Source of the DNA: Alphaproteobacteria bacterium
Lineage (GTDB): Bacteria; Pseudomonadota; Alphaproteobacteria; JAEULC01
Reading direction: 5' to 3'
NCBI GenBank assembly: GCA_020851015.1
Contig: JADZDN010000423.1
Location: 1 to 22,866, forward strand
DNA: 22,866 nt
Part shown: in pieces, positions 1 to 8,903 of the stretch
How the letters are laid out: the number at the start of each line of letters is the position of its first letter
How positions within the stretch are numbered: position 1 is the stretch's first letter
Notes under the pieces: generated by a model
Seen by the model: only the letters and a program-made list of their open reading frames with translations
Told to the model about the DNA's origin: nothing
Databases searched by the model: none
Translations under genes and position numbers: made by a program

Positions 1-1
1 G

Positions 2-499
2 GACCTCTACGGCATCGCCGTGTTCCTGATCTTCTATTCGCTGTTCGTGTTCTTCGCGCCGAACGCGCTGGGCGATGCGGCCAACTATATCCCGGCCAAC
101 CCGTTGCAGACCCCGCCGCACATCGTGCCGGAGTGGTACTTCCTGCCGTACTACGCGATCCTGCGGTCGATCCCCAGCAAGCTCCTGGGCGTGTTGGCGA
201 TGTTCGGGTCGATCCTGATCCTGTTCCTGCTGCCCTGGCTCGACACCTCGCGCGTGCGCAGCGCGCGGTTCCGCCCGATCTACAAGCTGGTGTTCTGGGT
301 CTTCGTGATCTGCTGCGCCGCGCTGACCTGGGCCGGCGGCAAGCCGCCGGAGGGCCTGGCGCTGTGGGTCGCGCGCATCGGCACGGCCTACTATTTCGCG
401 CACTTCCTGGTGCTGATGCCGCTGATCGGCTGGTTCGAGCGTCCGCTCGCCCTGCCCAAATCGATATCGGCGCCGGTGCTGGCCGGGGGGAAAGCGTGA
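2..499 (+). CDS. petB: Cytochrome b of the bc1 complex, C-terminal part (5' end outside window)
   Basis: This is the C-terminal 165 residues of the di-heme cytochrome b subunit of ubiquinol:cytochrome c oxidoreductase, an inner-membrane protein that carries the Qo and Qi quinone sites. The frame is open from base 2 and the start lies upstream of the window. The diagnostic PEWY motif of the Qo site is present at about nt 128-139, preceded by NPLQTPPHIVP. Hydrophobic segments after it fit the last transmembrane helices of the family. The stop (497-499) shares one base with the ATG of cytochrome c1, the usual petB-petC order. The four heme-ligating histidines would lie in the missing N-terminal part. 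Identification is secure; b and c1 could in principle be a processed fbcH-type fusion, but the stop codon here separates them. Confidence 0.95.
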   Translation, partial: DLYGIAVFLIFYSLFVFFAPNALGDAANYIPANPLQTPPHIVPEWYFLPYYAILRSIPSKLLGVLAMFGSILILFLLPWLDTSRVRSARFRPIYKLVFWVFVICCAALTWAGGKPPEGLALWVARIGTAYYFAHFLVLMPLIGWFERPLALPKSISAPVLAGGKA

Positions 500-1277
500 T
501 GCGCGCGGGGATCAAGATGATGGGACGCATGGGCGCCGCCGCCGCGCTGGCGATCGTGGCTGGTCTTTCGATCGGCGCTGCGCGCGCCGCGGACGACCCG
601 GTGCCGCCGCACCGGCACTGGTCGTTCTCGGGCATGTTCGGGACCTACGACCGCGCGGCGCTGCAGCGCGGTTTCCAGGTCTACAAGGAAGTCTGCGCGG
701 CCTGTCACGTCATGCGGTTTCTCTACTACCGCGACCTCGCCGCGCTCGGCTTCAACGAGGACGAGATCAAGGCGATCGCCGCGGGCTACGAGGTGACCGA
801 CGGCCCGAACGACCAGGGCGAGATGTTCAAACGTCCCGGCCGGCCGGCCGACCGCTTCGTGCCGCCGTTCGCGACCGACAACGCGGCGCGCGCGGCCAAC
901 AACGGCGCGCTGCCGCCCGACCTGTCGCTCATCACCAAGGCCCGCGAGCATGGCGCGGACTACGTGCATGCCCTGTTGACCGGATACAAGGACCCGCCGG
1001 CCGGCTTTGCGCTCACCGAGGGGATGAACTACAACGAGTACTTCCCGGGCCACCAGATCGCCATGGCGCCGCCGCTCAACGAGGGTGGGGTCACGTTCGC
1101 CGACAACACCAAGTCGTCGGTCGACCAGATGGCGCACGACATCGCGACGTTCCTGACCTGGGCCGCCGAGCCCGAGATGGAGGCGCGCAAGGAAATGGGG
1201 ATCAAGGCGATCCTGTTCCTGGTCGTGCTCTCGGGCCTGCTCTACGCGGTCAAGCGCAAGGTGTGGAAGGGCGTGCA

Positions 1278-1281
<4 letters not shown>
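499..1281 (+). CDS. petC: Cytochrome c1, bc1 complex
   Basis: This 260-residue protein is the membrane-anchored c-type cytochrome that passes electrons from the Rieske protein to soluble cytochrome c. A signal peptide is visible (hydrophobic stretch ending in ARA, cleavage near residue 30). The heme-attachment motif CAACH is at residues 66-70, and the Met ligand lies in IAMAPPL at about residue 189. A single C-terminal transmembrane anchor covers roughly 234-251 and is followed by the basic tail KRKVWKG. The ATG overlaps the cytochrome b stop (TGATG), implying translational coupling. A longer in-frame ORF starting at 133 exists but overlaps cytochrome b and lacks the signal peptide at its start, so 499 is preferred. 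The family is certain. Confidence 0.96.
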
Positions 1282-2201
<920 letters not shown>

Positions 2202-2340
2202 TATCCGCGGACGCCGGGTTTCCGTCGCCGCATCGTATCGCATGCCGATCCACTCCCCGGCGCCAAGCGACGATCTGACCCATTCCAGGTCCGGAAACGC
2301 CCTGCGATAACAATACCAATTGCGATCCGCCCATTGCCGC

Positions 2341-2345
2341 GGAGG
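2341..2345 (+). promoter_or_regulatory. Strong ribosome binding site fixing a TTG start
   Basis: GGAGG lies 8 bases before the TTG at 2354. It supports TTG as the real initiation codon of the following DUF1858-like/DUF2249 gene rather than an internal GTG at 2363. The 152-base gap after mtnP shows no clear promoter or FNR-type box that I could recognise. Confidence 0.6.
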
Positions 2346-2353
2346 CTCGAATC

Positions 2354-2896
2354 TTGCCGAACGTGTCCGCCGAAACGCTGTTCATCGAAGCGCTGCTGGC
2401 CGACGAAACGCTGTTTGATCGTCTGGCTTCGGCCCATCCCATCTACCTGCGCTTCGCCAAGGTGCTGCAGCGCGAGGATACGGCTAGCCGCCTGACGCTC
2501 GCCGATGTCGCCAACATGGTCGGCCTGCCGGTGGCTTCGGTCATCGAGGTCGTGCGCGGTCAGGCAGGCCAGGGGGAAGGCGCCGATGGGTCGCCGCCGG
2601 AGCGCCTGCCCGAGGGGCGGCCGGCATGGGCCGACCGGCCCGGCCAGGATATCCGCCGTTTCGACGTCCGCCCGCTTCTCGACGACGGGCACGAGCCCCT
2701 GCCGAACCTGTTGTCGTTCGCCGAGTCGGCGCCGCGCGAGGCAATGCTCGTGATCGATGCGACGTTCCACCCGCAGCCGCTGCGCCGGCTGTTCGAGGGG
2801 CGCGGGTATCAGAGCGGCGCGGAGCCGCTGGCGGCCGATCACTGGCGCGTCTATTTGCGGCGGGCGGAGGCGGCGGGCCGCGCCGCGATGGAATAG
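2354..2896 (+). CDS. DUF1858-like/DUF2249 two-domain protein
   Basis: This 180-residue predicted cytosolic protein has two small domains. Residues ~5-70 resemble the helical DUF1858 domain (an ADETLFDRL helix, then LTLADVANMVGLPVASVIEVV). Residues ~100-170 resemble DUF2249 (RRFDVRPLL, PREAMLVIDATFHPQPL, RRLFEGRGY, ending HWRVYLRR). A Pro/Gly-rich linker at about 71-98 joins them. DUF1858 domains often carry a Cys pair; this copy has none, so a cysteine-based role for that domain is unlikely here. DUF2249 proteins are often found beside nitrogen-oxide and anaerobic respiration genes, but that is context knowledge and not proof. The start is TTG with a good Shine-Dalgarno. The next gene starts 9 bases after the stop, so the two probably form an operon. 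Biochemical function is unknown. Confidence 0.8.
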   Translation: MPNVSAETLFIEALLADETLFDRLASAHPIYLRFAKVLQREDTASRLTLADVANMVGLPVASVIEVVRGQAGQGEGADGSPPERLPEGRPAWADRPGQDIRRFDVRPLLDDGHEPLPNLLSFAESAPREAMLVIDATFHPQPLRRLFEGRGYQSGAEPLAADHWRVYLRRAEAAGRAAME

Positions 2897-2905
2897 GAGA
2901 ACGCG

Positions 2906-3301
2906 ATGCCACGGAACCAGGACTTGCCTCTTGTGTACTCCTGCTCCGGCTGCTCCAGCGCGGCGCAGATGGCCAATCACTTGGCGATCCGCCTGGATCG
3001 CGCCGAACTGGCGGAGATGTCCTGCATCGCCGGCGTCGGCGGCGGGGTGCCATCGCTGGTGCGGATCGCGACCTCGGGCAGGCCGATCGTCGCGATCGAT
3101 GGCTGCCCCCTGCGTTGCGTCGAAAGCTGCCTGGCCCGACACGGCGTGAACCCGAATATCCACTACGACCTGAGCAAGCTCGGGATCAAGAAGCGGTTCA
3201 AGATGGACTACGATCCGGCCCAGGCCGGGGAACTGCTGCAGCGCATCTCCGACGACATGGCAGAGGCCGGCCTTGCGGCGCCGGTACCGGCGCCGGCCTG
3301 A
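2906..3301 (+). CDS. DGC-type putative zinc-binding protein
   Basis: This is a 131-residue soluble protein of the DGC-motif family (named for its Asp-Gly-Cys motif and annotated as putative zinc-binding). The cysteines are C13 and C16 (YSCSGCS), C40 (EMSCIAG), C67 inside AIDGCPLRC, C71 and C75. Six cysteines in the first 75 residues suit binding of a metal or Fe-S centre. A Gly-rich segment IAGVGGGVPS lies between. AGGAGA 5 bases before the ATG is a good ribosome binding site. The gene is 9 bases behind the DUF1858-like/DUF2249 gene and is very probably cotranscribed with it. Metal identity and role are unknown. The last ~10 residues are Ala/Pro-rich and probably disordered. The gene converges on the mlaF-like gene. 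Confidence 0.83.
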   Translation: MPRNQDLPLVYSCSGCSSAAQMANHLAIRLDRAELAEMSCIAGVGGGVPSLVRIATSGRPIVAIDGCPLRCVESCLARHGVNPNIHYDLSKLGIKKRFKMDYDPAQAGELLQRISDDMAEAGLAAPVPAPA

Positions 3302-3328
3302 AGGCGCGTTGCCAGAGGCCGATGCCGT

Positions 3329-4105
3329 CACCACGTCGATCGCGATCGGTCCCTTGCGGCGGCCGTGGATGAACTGGTCGACGAATCCGTTGCCCGAGTT
3401 CGTCACCTGCTGCGCCAGGCCGGTCCAGATGATCTTGCCGTCGTAGAGCATCGCCACGCGGTTGGCGATGTGCTTGATGACGGTCAGGTCCTGGGTGATG
3501 ATCAGCGCGGTCGTGTGCGAATCGCGGATCACGCGGTCGATCAGCTTGCTGATCGCGGCCGTCACGATCGGATCGAGGCCCGCGGTCGGGTCGTCCAGCA
3601 CGACGATCTCGGGATTGGCGGCCAGCGCCCGGGCAAAGGCGACGCGCTTCTGCATGCCGCCCGACAGCTCGGCCGGGAACAGGTCGGCCACCGCCGCGTC
3701 CATGCCCACGTCGGACAGCCGGTCGATCGCCAGCTTCTTGGCGGCGTCCGGCTTCCAGCCCCGCGCCGAGGTCAGCTGGAACGCCACGTTCTGCCAGACC
3801 AGCAGGCTGTCGAACAGCGCGCCGGCCTGGAACAGCGCGCCGAAGCGCGCGATCGTCTTCTCGCGCTCGCGGGTCGACATGGTCCACAGGTCGACCCCGT
3901 CGATCTCGATCGTGCCTTCGTCGGGCGCGACCAGGCCCAAGATGCACTTGGCCAGCACCGACTTGCCCGAGCCCGAGCGCCCGACCAGCGCCAACGCCTC
4001 GCCCGGCATGATGTCCAGGTCGATGCCGTCCAGCACCTTGTTGTCGCCGAAGCTCTTCTTCAGGCCCCGGACGCGGATCTTGGGAATCTGGGTATCCGCC
4101 GGCAT
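3329..4105 (-). pseudogene. MlaF-like ABC transporter ATPase, orphan, lacking a normal stop
   Basis: This is an ATPase of the MlaF/Mkl (MCE-linked phospholipid transport) family. From ATG 4105 the recognisable domain spans ~258 residues: Walker A GRSGSGKS (42-49), Q-loop Q93 in ALFQAGALFDS, signature LSGGMQKR (148-155), Walker B, D-loop and the family-typical end FVDQFIHGRRKGPI. Three things are abnormal. The catalytic Glu after Walker B is Asp (LDDPTAGLDP, D172). The H-loop His is Gln (IITQD, Q205). No in-frame stop follows the domain: the frame stays open to 1919, antisense through three genes. A stop in a neighbouring frame at 3328-3330 suggests a frameshift near 3331-3350. No mlaE or mlaD neighbour is visible. 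The ATG is 4 bases after the dienelactone hydrolase stop. The end given here is the end of recognisable homology, not a stop codon. A sequencing error is possible, so pseudogene status is inferred. Confidence 0.7.
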
Positions 4106-4109
4106 GGCG

Positions 4110-4769
4110 TCAGCCGACCTGTCGGCGGAAAAGTTCGAGCGTCCGCTCGCGCGCCAGCTTGGCCGATGGCGGGTCGTACTGCTTGCGGTCGTCGCAGTTG
4201 AAGCCGTGGTCGGCTGGGTAGACGTAGCAGGGCAGGTCGGGATGGTGCTTCTTGACCGTGTCCACGTGGGACAGCGGTATGCCCTGGTCCTTCTCGCCGA
4301 AATGCAGGATCGTCGGGCATTTCGGCTGCTCGGCCGCGAACTCGGCGACCATGCCGCCGTAGTAGCCGGACGCGGCCGCGATCGGGAAATGCGTCGCCGC
4401 GCGCCAGGCGACCGAGCCGCCCCAGCAGTAGCCGACGACGCCCACCTTGCCGGACTTGGTCGCCTCCTTGATCGCGGCATCCATGTCGGCCAGCACCTGG
4501 GGCCAGCCGATCTTCAGGCGGATGTCGCGCCCGCGGGCCACGTCCTCCGGCCCGTAGCCAAGCTCGACGCCGCGCTCGACGCGGTCGAACAGCGCGGGGC
4601 AGATCGCGACATAGCCGTCGGCGGCGAACCCGTCGGTCGTCCGGCGCATATGGCTGTTCACGCCGAATATCTCCTGGATCACCACGATAGCGCCCTTGGG
4701 CTTCCCTTTGGGGTCGGCGCGATAGGCGGCCAGCTTGTGCCCGTCGGCGGCGGTCAGCGTGATGTCCAT
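4110..4769 (-). CDS. Dienelactone hydrolase family protein
   Basis: This is a 219-residue alpha/beta hydrolase of the dienelactone hydrolase family, predicted cytosolic. The catalytic triad is visible as C115 in GYCWGG, D161 in GEKDQGIP and H188 in ADHGFNCD, with the conserved Glu E33 in QEIFG that cooperates with the nucleophilic Cys in characterised members. Length matches the family (about 220-240). The ATG at 4769 follows a GGGGAGAGG-like Shine-Dalgarno. No other aromatic-degradation gene is nearby, so the physiological substrate cannot be assigned; many members with this label are general esterases. The mlaF-like gene follows after 4 bases on the same strand, implying cotranscription without an obvious functional link. 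Confidence 0.9.
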   Translation of the reverse strand: MDITLTAADGHKLAAYRADPKGKPKGAIVVIQEIFGVNSHMRRTTDGFAADGYVAICPALFDRVERGVELGYGPEDVARGRDIRLKIGWPQVLADMDAAIKEATKSGKVGVVGYCWGGSVAWRAATHFPIAAASGYYGGMVAEFAAEQPKCPTILHFGEKDQGIPLSHVDTVKKHHPDLPCYVYPADHGFNCDDRKQYDPPSAKLARERTLELFRRQVG

Positions 4770-4855
4770 GGCAGGCCTCTCCCCGGAATTCCAACCAAGC
4801 TTTACCCGGCGCGCGCGGCCTTGGCAAAGGGGGCGGGGGCCGGCACATTGGCCCG

Positions 4856-5266
4856 ATGAGCGACCAAGCCACCCTTGCCGCCATGCTGGCCCAGGCGCTG
4901 GCGGCGCGCGCCAATGCCCACGCGCCCTACTCGGGGTTCAAGGTGGGCGCCTGCCTGCGGGGCGAGAGCGGCCGGCTGTTCTGGGGCTGCAATGTCGAGA
5001 ACGCCGCCTATCCCCAAGGCCAGTGCGCCGAAGCCAGCGCCATCGGCGCGCTGGTCGCGGCGGGCGACCGGCGCATCCTGGAATGCGTGGTGGTGGCCGA
5101 GGGGCCCGATCTGGTTACGCCCTGCGGGGGGTGCCGCCAGCGCCTGCGCGAATTCGCCCGCGACGACATGCCGGTCCATCTGGGCGATTCCAAGGGCCTG
5201 CGCCGGACCGTCACCCTGGGTGAGTTGCTGCCGCTTTCTTTCGGCCCGGATCACCTGAAGAAGTAA
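4856..5266 (+). CDS. cdd: Cytidine deaminase
   Basis: This 136-residue enzyme deaminates cytidine and deoxycytidine to uridine and deoxyuridine for pyrimidine salvage. It has the zinc-site motifs of the small, homotetrameric class: QCAEASAI with C57 and catalytic E59, and TPCGGCRQ with C90 and C93. The substrate-binding motifs PYSGFKVGA and NVENAAYPQG are also present. Length fits the ~130-residue class. The ATG at 4856 has only a weak Shine-Dalgarno. The gene begins a cdd-deoA-deoB run with gaps of 7 and 8 bases, so the three are very probably one operon that feeds deoxynucleosides to deoA. Confidence 0.95.
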   Translation: MSDQATLAAMLAQALAARANAHAPYSGFKVGACLRGESGRLFWGCNVENAAYPQGQCAEASAIGALVAAGDRRILECVVVAEGPDLVTPCGGCRQRLREFARDDMPVHLGDSKGLRRTVTLGELLPLSFGPDHLKK

Positions 5267-5273
5267 ACCCAAC

Positions 5274-6596
5274 ATGCTGTTGCCGCAGGAAATCATCCGC
5301 AAAAAGCGCGATGGCGCGCCGCTTGGCGAGGGCGAAATTCGATTCATGGTGGGCGGCATCGTCGACGGCACGATCGCCAAGGCGCAGATCGGCGCCTTCG
5401 CCATGGCGGTGTTTTTCCGCGGCCTGTCGATGCCCGAGCGCGTGGCCCTGACCATGGCCATGGCCCGGTCGGGCCGGACGATCGACTGGAAGCCGCTCGT
5501 CCTGCCCGGCCCGATCCTGGACAAGCATTCCTCCGGCGGGGTGGGCGACAAGGTCAGCCTGATCCTGGCGCCGATCGTGGCGGCCTGCGGCGGCTTCGTG
5601 CCGATGATCTCCGGGCGCGGCCTCGGCCACACCGGCGGCACGCTGGACAAGCTGGACACCATCCCCGGCTACAACTCGCGCCCCGATATCCCGACCTTCC
5701 AGCGCGTGGTGCGCGAGACGGGGGCGGCGATCATCGGCCAGACCGCGGACCTGGCGCCGGCCGACCGGCGCCTCTACGCGATCCGCGACGTGACGGCGAC
5801 GGTCGAATCGATCCCGCTGATCACCGCATCGATCCTGGCGAAGAAGATCGCGGCCGGTCTCGAGGGCCTGGTGATGGACGTCAAGTTCGGCTCGGGCGCT
5901 TTCATGCCGGTCTACGAGCATGCCGAGGCGCTCGCCCAGAGCATCGCGACGGTCGCGCGTGGCGCGGGGCTCGCCAGCGCCGCCATCCTCAGCGACATGA
6001 ACCAGGTGCTCGGCCGCACCGCCGGCAACGCGCTGGAGGTGCTGGAATCGATCGAGGCGCTGAAGCGCGGCGACGGCGAGGAGCGGCTGATGACCGTGAC
6101 GCGCGCGCTGGCGGTCGAGATGCTGCTGCTGGGCCGGCTGGCGAAGGACCAGGCCGAGGCGAAGGCGAAGGTGAAGCGCGCCCTGGCGAGCGGGGACGCA
6201 GCCGAGCGGTTCCAGCGCATGGTCGCCGCGCTGGGCGGGCCGAGCGATATCGTCGAACGGCCCGAGCTGCACCTGCCGCGCGCGCCGGTGCGCCTCGACG
6301 CCAGGCCAAGCCGTCCGGGCTTCGTCGTCGGCATGGATGCGCGCGCGGTCGGGCTGGTCGTGCTGTCGCTGGGCGGCGGCCGGCGGCGCGCCGACGACCG
6401 GATCGACCCGGCCGTGGGCCTGACCAGCGTGGCCGGCGTCGGCGAAAAAGTCGGGCCGGACCGGCCCCTGGCGATGATCCACGCCCGCAGCGAGGACGAC
6501 GCGCGCATGGCCGCGGCCGACCTGGCGACCGCGATCCAGGTGGGCGACGATCCGCCGGTCTCCTCGCCGGTCGTGCGGGCGCGGATCAAGGGGTAG
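5274..6596 (+). CDS. deoA: Thymidine phosphorylase
   Basis: This 440-residue cytosolic enzyme phosphorolyses thymidine and deoxyuridine to the free base and 2-deoxyribose-1-phosphate. The N-terminal alpha domain starts [13 protein letters not shown]. The phosphate loop is [13 protein letters not shown], and the family signature [20 protein letters not shown] is intact. [11 protein letters not shown] follows, and the C-terminal alpha/beta domain covers roughly residues 345-440. Length matches bacterial DeoA (~440). The start ATG lies 7 bases after the cdd stop, and deoB starts 8 bases after its stop. Its product is the direct substrate of the phosphopentomutase encoded next. Confidence 0.96.
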   Translation: MLLPQEIIRKKRDGAPLGEGEIRFMVGGIVDGTIAKAQIGAFAMAVFFRGLSMPERVALTMAMARSGRTIDWKPLVLPGPILDKHSSGGVGDKVSLILAPIVAACGGFVPMISGRGLGHTGGTLDKLDTIPGYNSRPDIPTFQRVVRETGAAIIGQTADLAPADRRLYAIRDVTATVESIPLITASILAKKIAAGLEGLVMDVKFGSGAFMPVYEHAEALAQSIATVARGAGLASAAILSDMNQVLGRTAGNALEVLESIEALKRGDGEERLMTVTRALAVEMLLLGRLAKDQAEAKAKVKRALASGDAAERFQRMVAALGGPSDIVERPELHLPRAPVRLDARPSRPGFVVGMDARAVGLVVLSLGGGRRRADDRIDPAVGLTSVAGVGEKVGPDRPLAMIHARSEDDARMAAADLATAIQVGDDPPVSSPVVRARIKG

Positions 6597-6604
6597 GGTG
6601 GGTC

Positions 6605-7804
6605 ATGCCCCGCGGCTTCATCCTGGTCATGGACTCCTTCGGCATCGGATCTGCGCCCGACGCGGCGCGGTTCGGCGATGCCGGGGCGGACACGCATGGC
6701 CATATCCGCGCGGCCTGCGCGGCGGGGCGGGCGGACAAGGCCGGGCTGCGGCAGGGGCCGCTGGCGGTGCCGAACCTCGACCGACTTGGGCTGGCCGCGG
6801 CTGCCGGTGTCGCCAGGGGCGAGAAGAGCGTGGCGTCGAGCGCCTGCTATGGCGCGGCGGCGGAGCGGAGCAAGGGCAAGGACACGCCGAGCGGGCACTG
6901 GGAGATGGCGGGCGTGCCGGTGCTGACGGACTGGGGTTATTTCCCGAAGAAGCAGCCCTGCTTCCCGGCCGAGTTGACCCGGGCCCTGATCCGCGAGGCG
7001 GACCTGCCCGGGCTCCTGGGCGACCGCCATGCCTCGGGCACGCAGATCATCGAGGAGCTGGGCGCCGAGCATGTCGCGAGCGGCAAGCCGATCGTCTACA
7101 CCTCGGCCGATAGCGTGTTCCAGATCGCCGCGCACGAGCAGCATTTCGGACTGGAGCGGCTCTACGCGGTCGGCCTGGTGGCGCGCCGGCTGGTCGACCG
7201 CTGGAACATCGGCCGGGTGATCGCCCGGCCTTTTGTTGGGGAGCCGAACGCATTTAGGCGCACGGGCAACCGCCGCGACTACGCCACGCCGCCGCCCGAG
7301 CCCACGCTGCTGGACCGGCTAAAGGCGTCGGGGCGCGAGGTGCTGTCGGTGGGTAAGGTATCGGACATCTTCGCGGCCCAGGGCATCACGCGGAAGGTGA
7401 AGGCCGACGGCAACGCCGCGCTGATGCAGGCGACGATGGACGCGGCGCGCGATGCGCCCGACGGGGCGTTGGTGTTCACCAACTTCGTGGATTTCGACAC
7501 GCTCTACGGCCATCGCCGCGACGTCGCGGGTTACGCCGCCGCCCTGGAGGCGTTCGACCGCGAACTGCCCGCGCTCGAACGGGCGCTGCGGCCGGGCGAT
7601 CTGGCGATCATCACCGCCGACCACGGATGCGATCCGACCTGGGAAGGCACGGACCATACACGCGAGTTCGTGCCGGTGATCGCCTTCGGCCCGGCATCGC
7701 GGCCCGCCGCGATCGGCCGGCGCGACAGTTTCGCGGATATCGGCCAGACCCTGGCGCGGCATCTGGGCCTGGCGCCCCTGCCGTATGGACGGGCGTTTCT
7801 GTAG
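6605..7804 (+). CDS. deoB: Phosphopentomutase
   Basis: This 399-residue alkaline-phosphatase-superfamily enzyme converts (deoxy)ribose-1-phosphate to the 5-phosphate. The di-metal site is readable as D10 in VMDSFGIG, the phosphorylated Thr T94 in [10 protein letters not shown], and the C-terminal cluster [20 protein letters not shown] with its Asp and His ligands. The cap domain lies between. Length is normal for DeoB. It is the third gene of the cdd-deoA-deoB run. No deoC (aldolase) follows in the window, so the last step of deoxyribose catabolism must be encoded elsewhere. The next feature downstream is an independent toxin-antitoxin promoter. Confidence 0.96.
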   Translation: MPRGFILVMDSFGIGSAPDAARFGDAGADTHGHIRAACAAGRADKAGLRQGPLAVPNLDRLGLAAAAGVARGEKSVASSACYGAAAERSKGKDTPSGHWEMAGVPVLTDWGYFPKKQPCFPAELTRALIREADLPGLLGDRHASGTQIIEELGAEHVASGKPIVYTSADSVFQIAAHEQHFGLERLYAVGLVARRLVDRWNIGRVIARPFVGEPNAFRRTGNRRDYATPPPEPTLLDRLKASGREVLSVGKVSDIFAAQGITRKVKADGNAALMQATMDAARDAPDGALVFTNFVDFDTLYGHRRDVAGYAAALEAFDRELPALERALRPGDLAIITADHGCDPTWEGTDHTREFVPVIAFGPASRPAAIGRRDSFADIGQTLARHLGLAPLPYGRAFL

Positions 7805-7828
7805 CGCCGAATCGACACCGTCGCGGCC

Positions 7829-7857
7829 TTGACATGTGATCCACATGTGTTCATGTT
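7829..7857 (+). promoter_or_regulatory. vapBC promoter with overlapping palindromic operator
   Basis: A perfect -35 box TTGACA (7829-7834) is followed after 17 bases by CATGTT (7852-7857) as a weak -10. A 7-base inverted repeat ACATGTG / CACATGT (7832-7838 and 7842-7848, 3-base spacer) covers the -35 end and spacer. CATG recurs at 7833, 7844, 7852 and 7863, the last including the start codon. This fits autorepression by the ribbon-helix-helix antitoxin. Transcription would begin about at the ATG, giving a leaderless or nearly leaderless message; this is inferred. Confidence 0.6.
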
Positions 7858-7863
7858 TTTCAC

Positions 7864-8094
7864 ATGCCAGTGATGGTCCAAATCCGCAACGTCCCCGAAG
7901 CGTTGCACCGGCGTCTGAAGTCGCGCGCGGCGCTCGCCGGCATGTCGTTGTCCGACTACTTGCTGAGCGAATTGCGCGAGGTGGCGGAGCGACCGACCTT
8001 GGACGAAATGCGCGCCCGCCTGGAAGCGCGGTCGAAAGTGACCTCGAGCATTTCGGCGGCCGACGCCGTCCGCGATGAGCGCGACCGCAGGTAA
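7864..8094 (+). CDS. VapB/FitA-type antitoxin, ribbon-helix-helix
   Basis: This 76-residue antitoxin probably neutralises the PIN-domain toxin encoded next and represses their shared promoter. Residues ~4-45 match the FitA-like RHH fold: beta strand MVQIRNVPE, then helices LHRRLKSRAALAG and SLSDYLLSELREVAE. The C-terminal tail from about residue 46 (TLDEMRARLEAR and beyond) is the usual toxin-binding extension. No Shine-Dalgarno precedes ATG 7864, and the predicted transcription start falls at the ATG. An in-frame ATG at 7873 is an alternative. Its stop TAA shares the final base A with the toxin ATG (TAATG), indicating translational coupling. The pair is a type II toxin-antitoxin module. Confidence 0.88.
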   Translation: MPVMVQIRNVPEALHRRLKSRAALAGMSLSDYLLSELREVAERPTLDEMRARLEARSKVTSSISAADAVRDERDRR

Positions 8095-8480
8095 TGGTCC
8101 TCGACGCCTCGGCGCTGATCGAAGTGCTGCTGCGCATGCCCGCGGCAGCGGCGGTGGAAGCGCGCATTGGCGCGCAGGCGACGCTGCAGGCGCCGCACCT
8201 GCTGGACATAGAGGTGGCGCAGGTCTTGCGCCGCTTTGTTTCCGCCGGGATCATTGGCCAGGAACGCGGCAAGGTCGCGCTGGCTGATCTCGCCGTCTAT
8301 CCGCTGCTGCGGTATCCGCATGGCCAACTGCTGCAACGCGTTTGGGAATTGCGGGGCAACCTCACGGCCTACGACGCGGCATACGTGGCGCTGGCGGAAG
8401 CGCTCGACGTTCCGCTCCTCACGCGCGATCGGCGGATCGCTGCCGCCGCCGGACACGCAGCACGCATCTACGTGGTTTGA
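8094..8480 (+). CDS. VapC-type PIN-domain ribonuclease toxin
   Basis: This 128-residue PIN-domain protein is the probable toxin of a VapBC/FitAB module. The acidic Mg-binding residues are all present: D4 in VLDAS, E40 in DIEVAQVLRR, D94 in YDAAYVALAEAL and D112 in LTRDRR. The toxin is therefore predicted to be catalytically intact. Characterised VapC enzymes cut tRNA or rRNA; the target here is unknown. It starts inside the antitoxin stop codon, the usual coupling of antitoxin to toxin. The gene converges on the DUF4169 gene with a 36-base gap. Confidence 0.92.
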   Translation: MVLDASALIEVLLRMPAAAAVEARIGAQATLQAPHLLDIEVAQVLRRFVSAGIIGQERGKVALADLAVYPLLRYPHGQLLQRVWELRGNLTAYDAAYVALAEALDVPLLTRDRRIAAAAGHAARIYVV

Positions 8481-8516
8481 AGCGCGGGCGCGCCGGGCAG
8501 CGCCGCCCGAACTGCG

Positions 8517-8708
8517 CTAGGTACTTGTACCGTCGTCGTTGAGCCGCTTGCCCTCGAGGTCCTTCTTTTCGCGTTCGCCCTCGCGGCGATTCGCGGCTTT
8601 GTCGGCGGCGCTGCGCCCGAATCGCACGCGGTTCTCGGCCGCCTTGCGATCCGCCTGCTGGCGATCCCGGCGCTTGCGGAAATTGTTCAGGTTGACCACG
8701 TCGCCCAT
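8517..8708 (-). CDS. DUF4169 family small basic protein
   Basis: This 63-residue, strongly charged protein begins MGDVVNLNNFRKRRDR and continues with Ala/Arg/Lys/Glu-rich helices (ADRKAAENRVRFGRS, ADKAANRREGER), ending KRLNDD. The pattern matches DUF4169, a small family common in Alphaproteobacteria and of unknown function. The conserved N-terminus (VNL plus a basic helix) and the NRxRFGRS core are both visible. The GAGG element is 5 bases before the ATG. An inverted repeat GAGCAAG / CTTGCTC (8720-8726 and 8746-8752) lies just upstream and could be regulatory, but this is weak evidence. It is monocistronic as far as can be seen. Confidence 0.82.
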   Translation of the reverse strand: MGDVVNLNNFRKRRDRQQADRKAAENRVRFGRSAADKAANRREGEREKKDLEGKRLNDDGTST

Positions 8709-8903
8709 GAATTCCTCGCGAGCAAGGCGAATTGCAACGCCGACGCTTGCTCACCCGTTCTTTACCGCGTCCGCCACTTTCTAGCTTATCCCAAATGACG
8801 TAGGGTTCAACCTTTCGAGGCTCGATCCCTCGACAAGCGGCCAGTCGACCGGACGGACCCAGGACGGGGACGGGCGCCGCCGGAGGCCAGGGAGGATACG
8901 GTC

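Noticed and set aside
3462..4859. A 465-residue plus-strand open frame opposite the ABC ATPase and dienelactone hydrolase
   Set aside because: No protein features. The opposite strand carries clear ATPase and hydrolase motifs.
7832..7866. Repeated CATG units considered as a short repeat array or CRISPR-like element
   Set aside because: The units are 4-7 bases, lie within one promoter, and have no spacers or cas genes. An operator explains them better.
8494..8509. CGGGC/GCCCG hairpin between vapC and the DUF4169 gene as a terminator
   Set aside because: The stem is only 5 bases and no U-run follows on either strand. This is expected by chance at this GC content.
8815..8833. TCGAGG/CCTCGA inverted repeat upstream of the AsmA gene
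   Set aside because: A 6-base stem with a 7-base loop and no promoter next to it is too weak to call a regulatory site.
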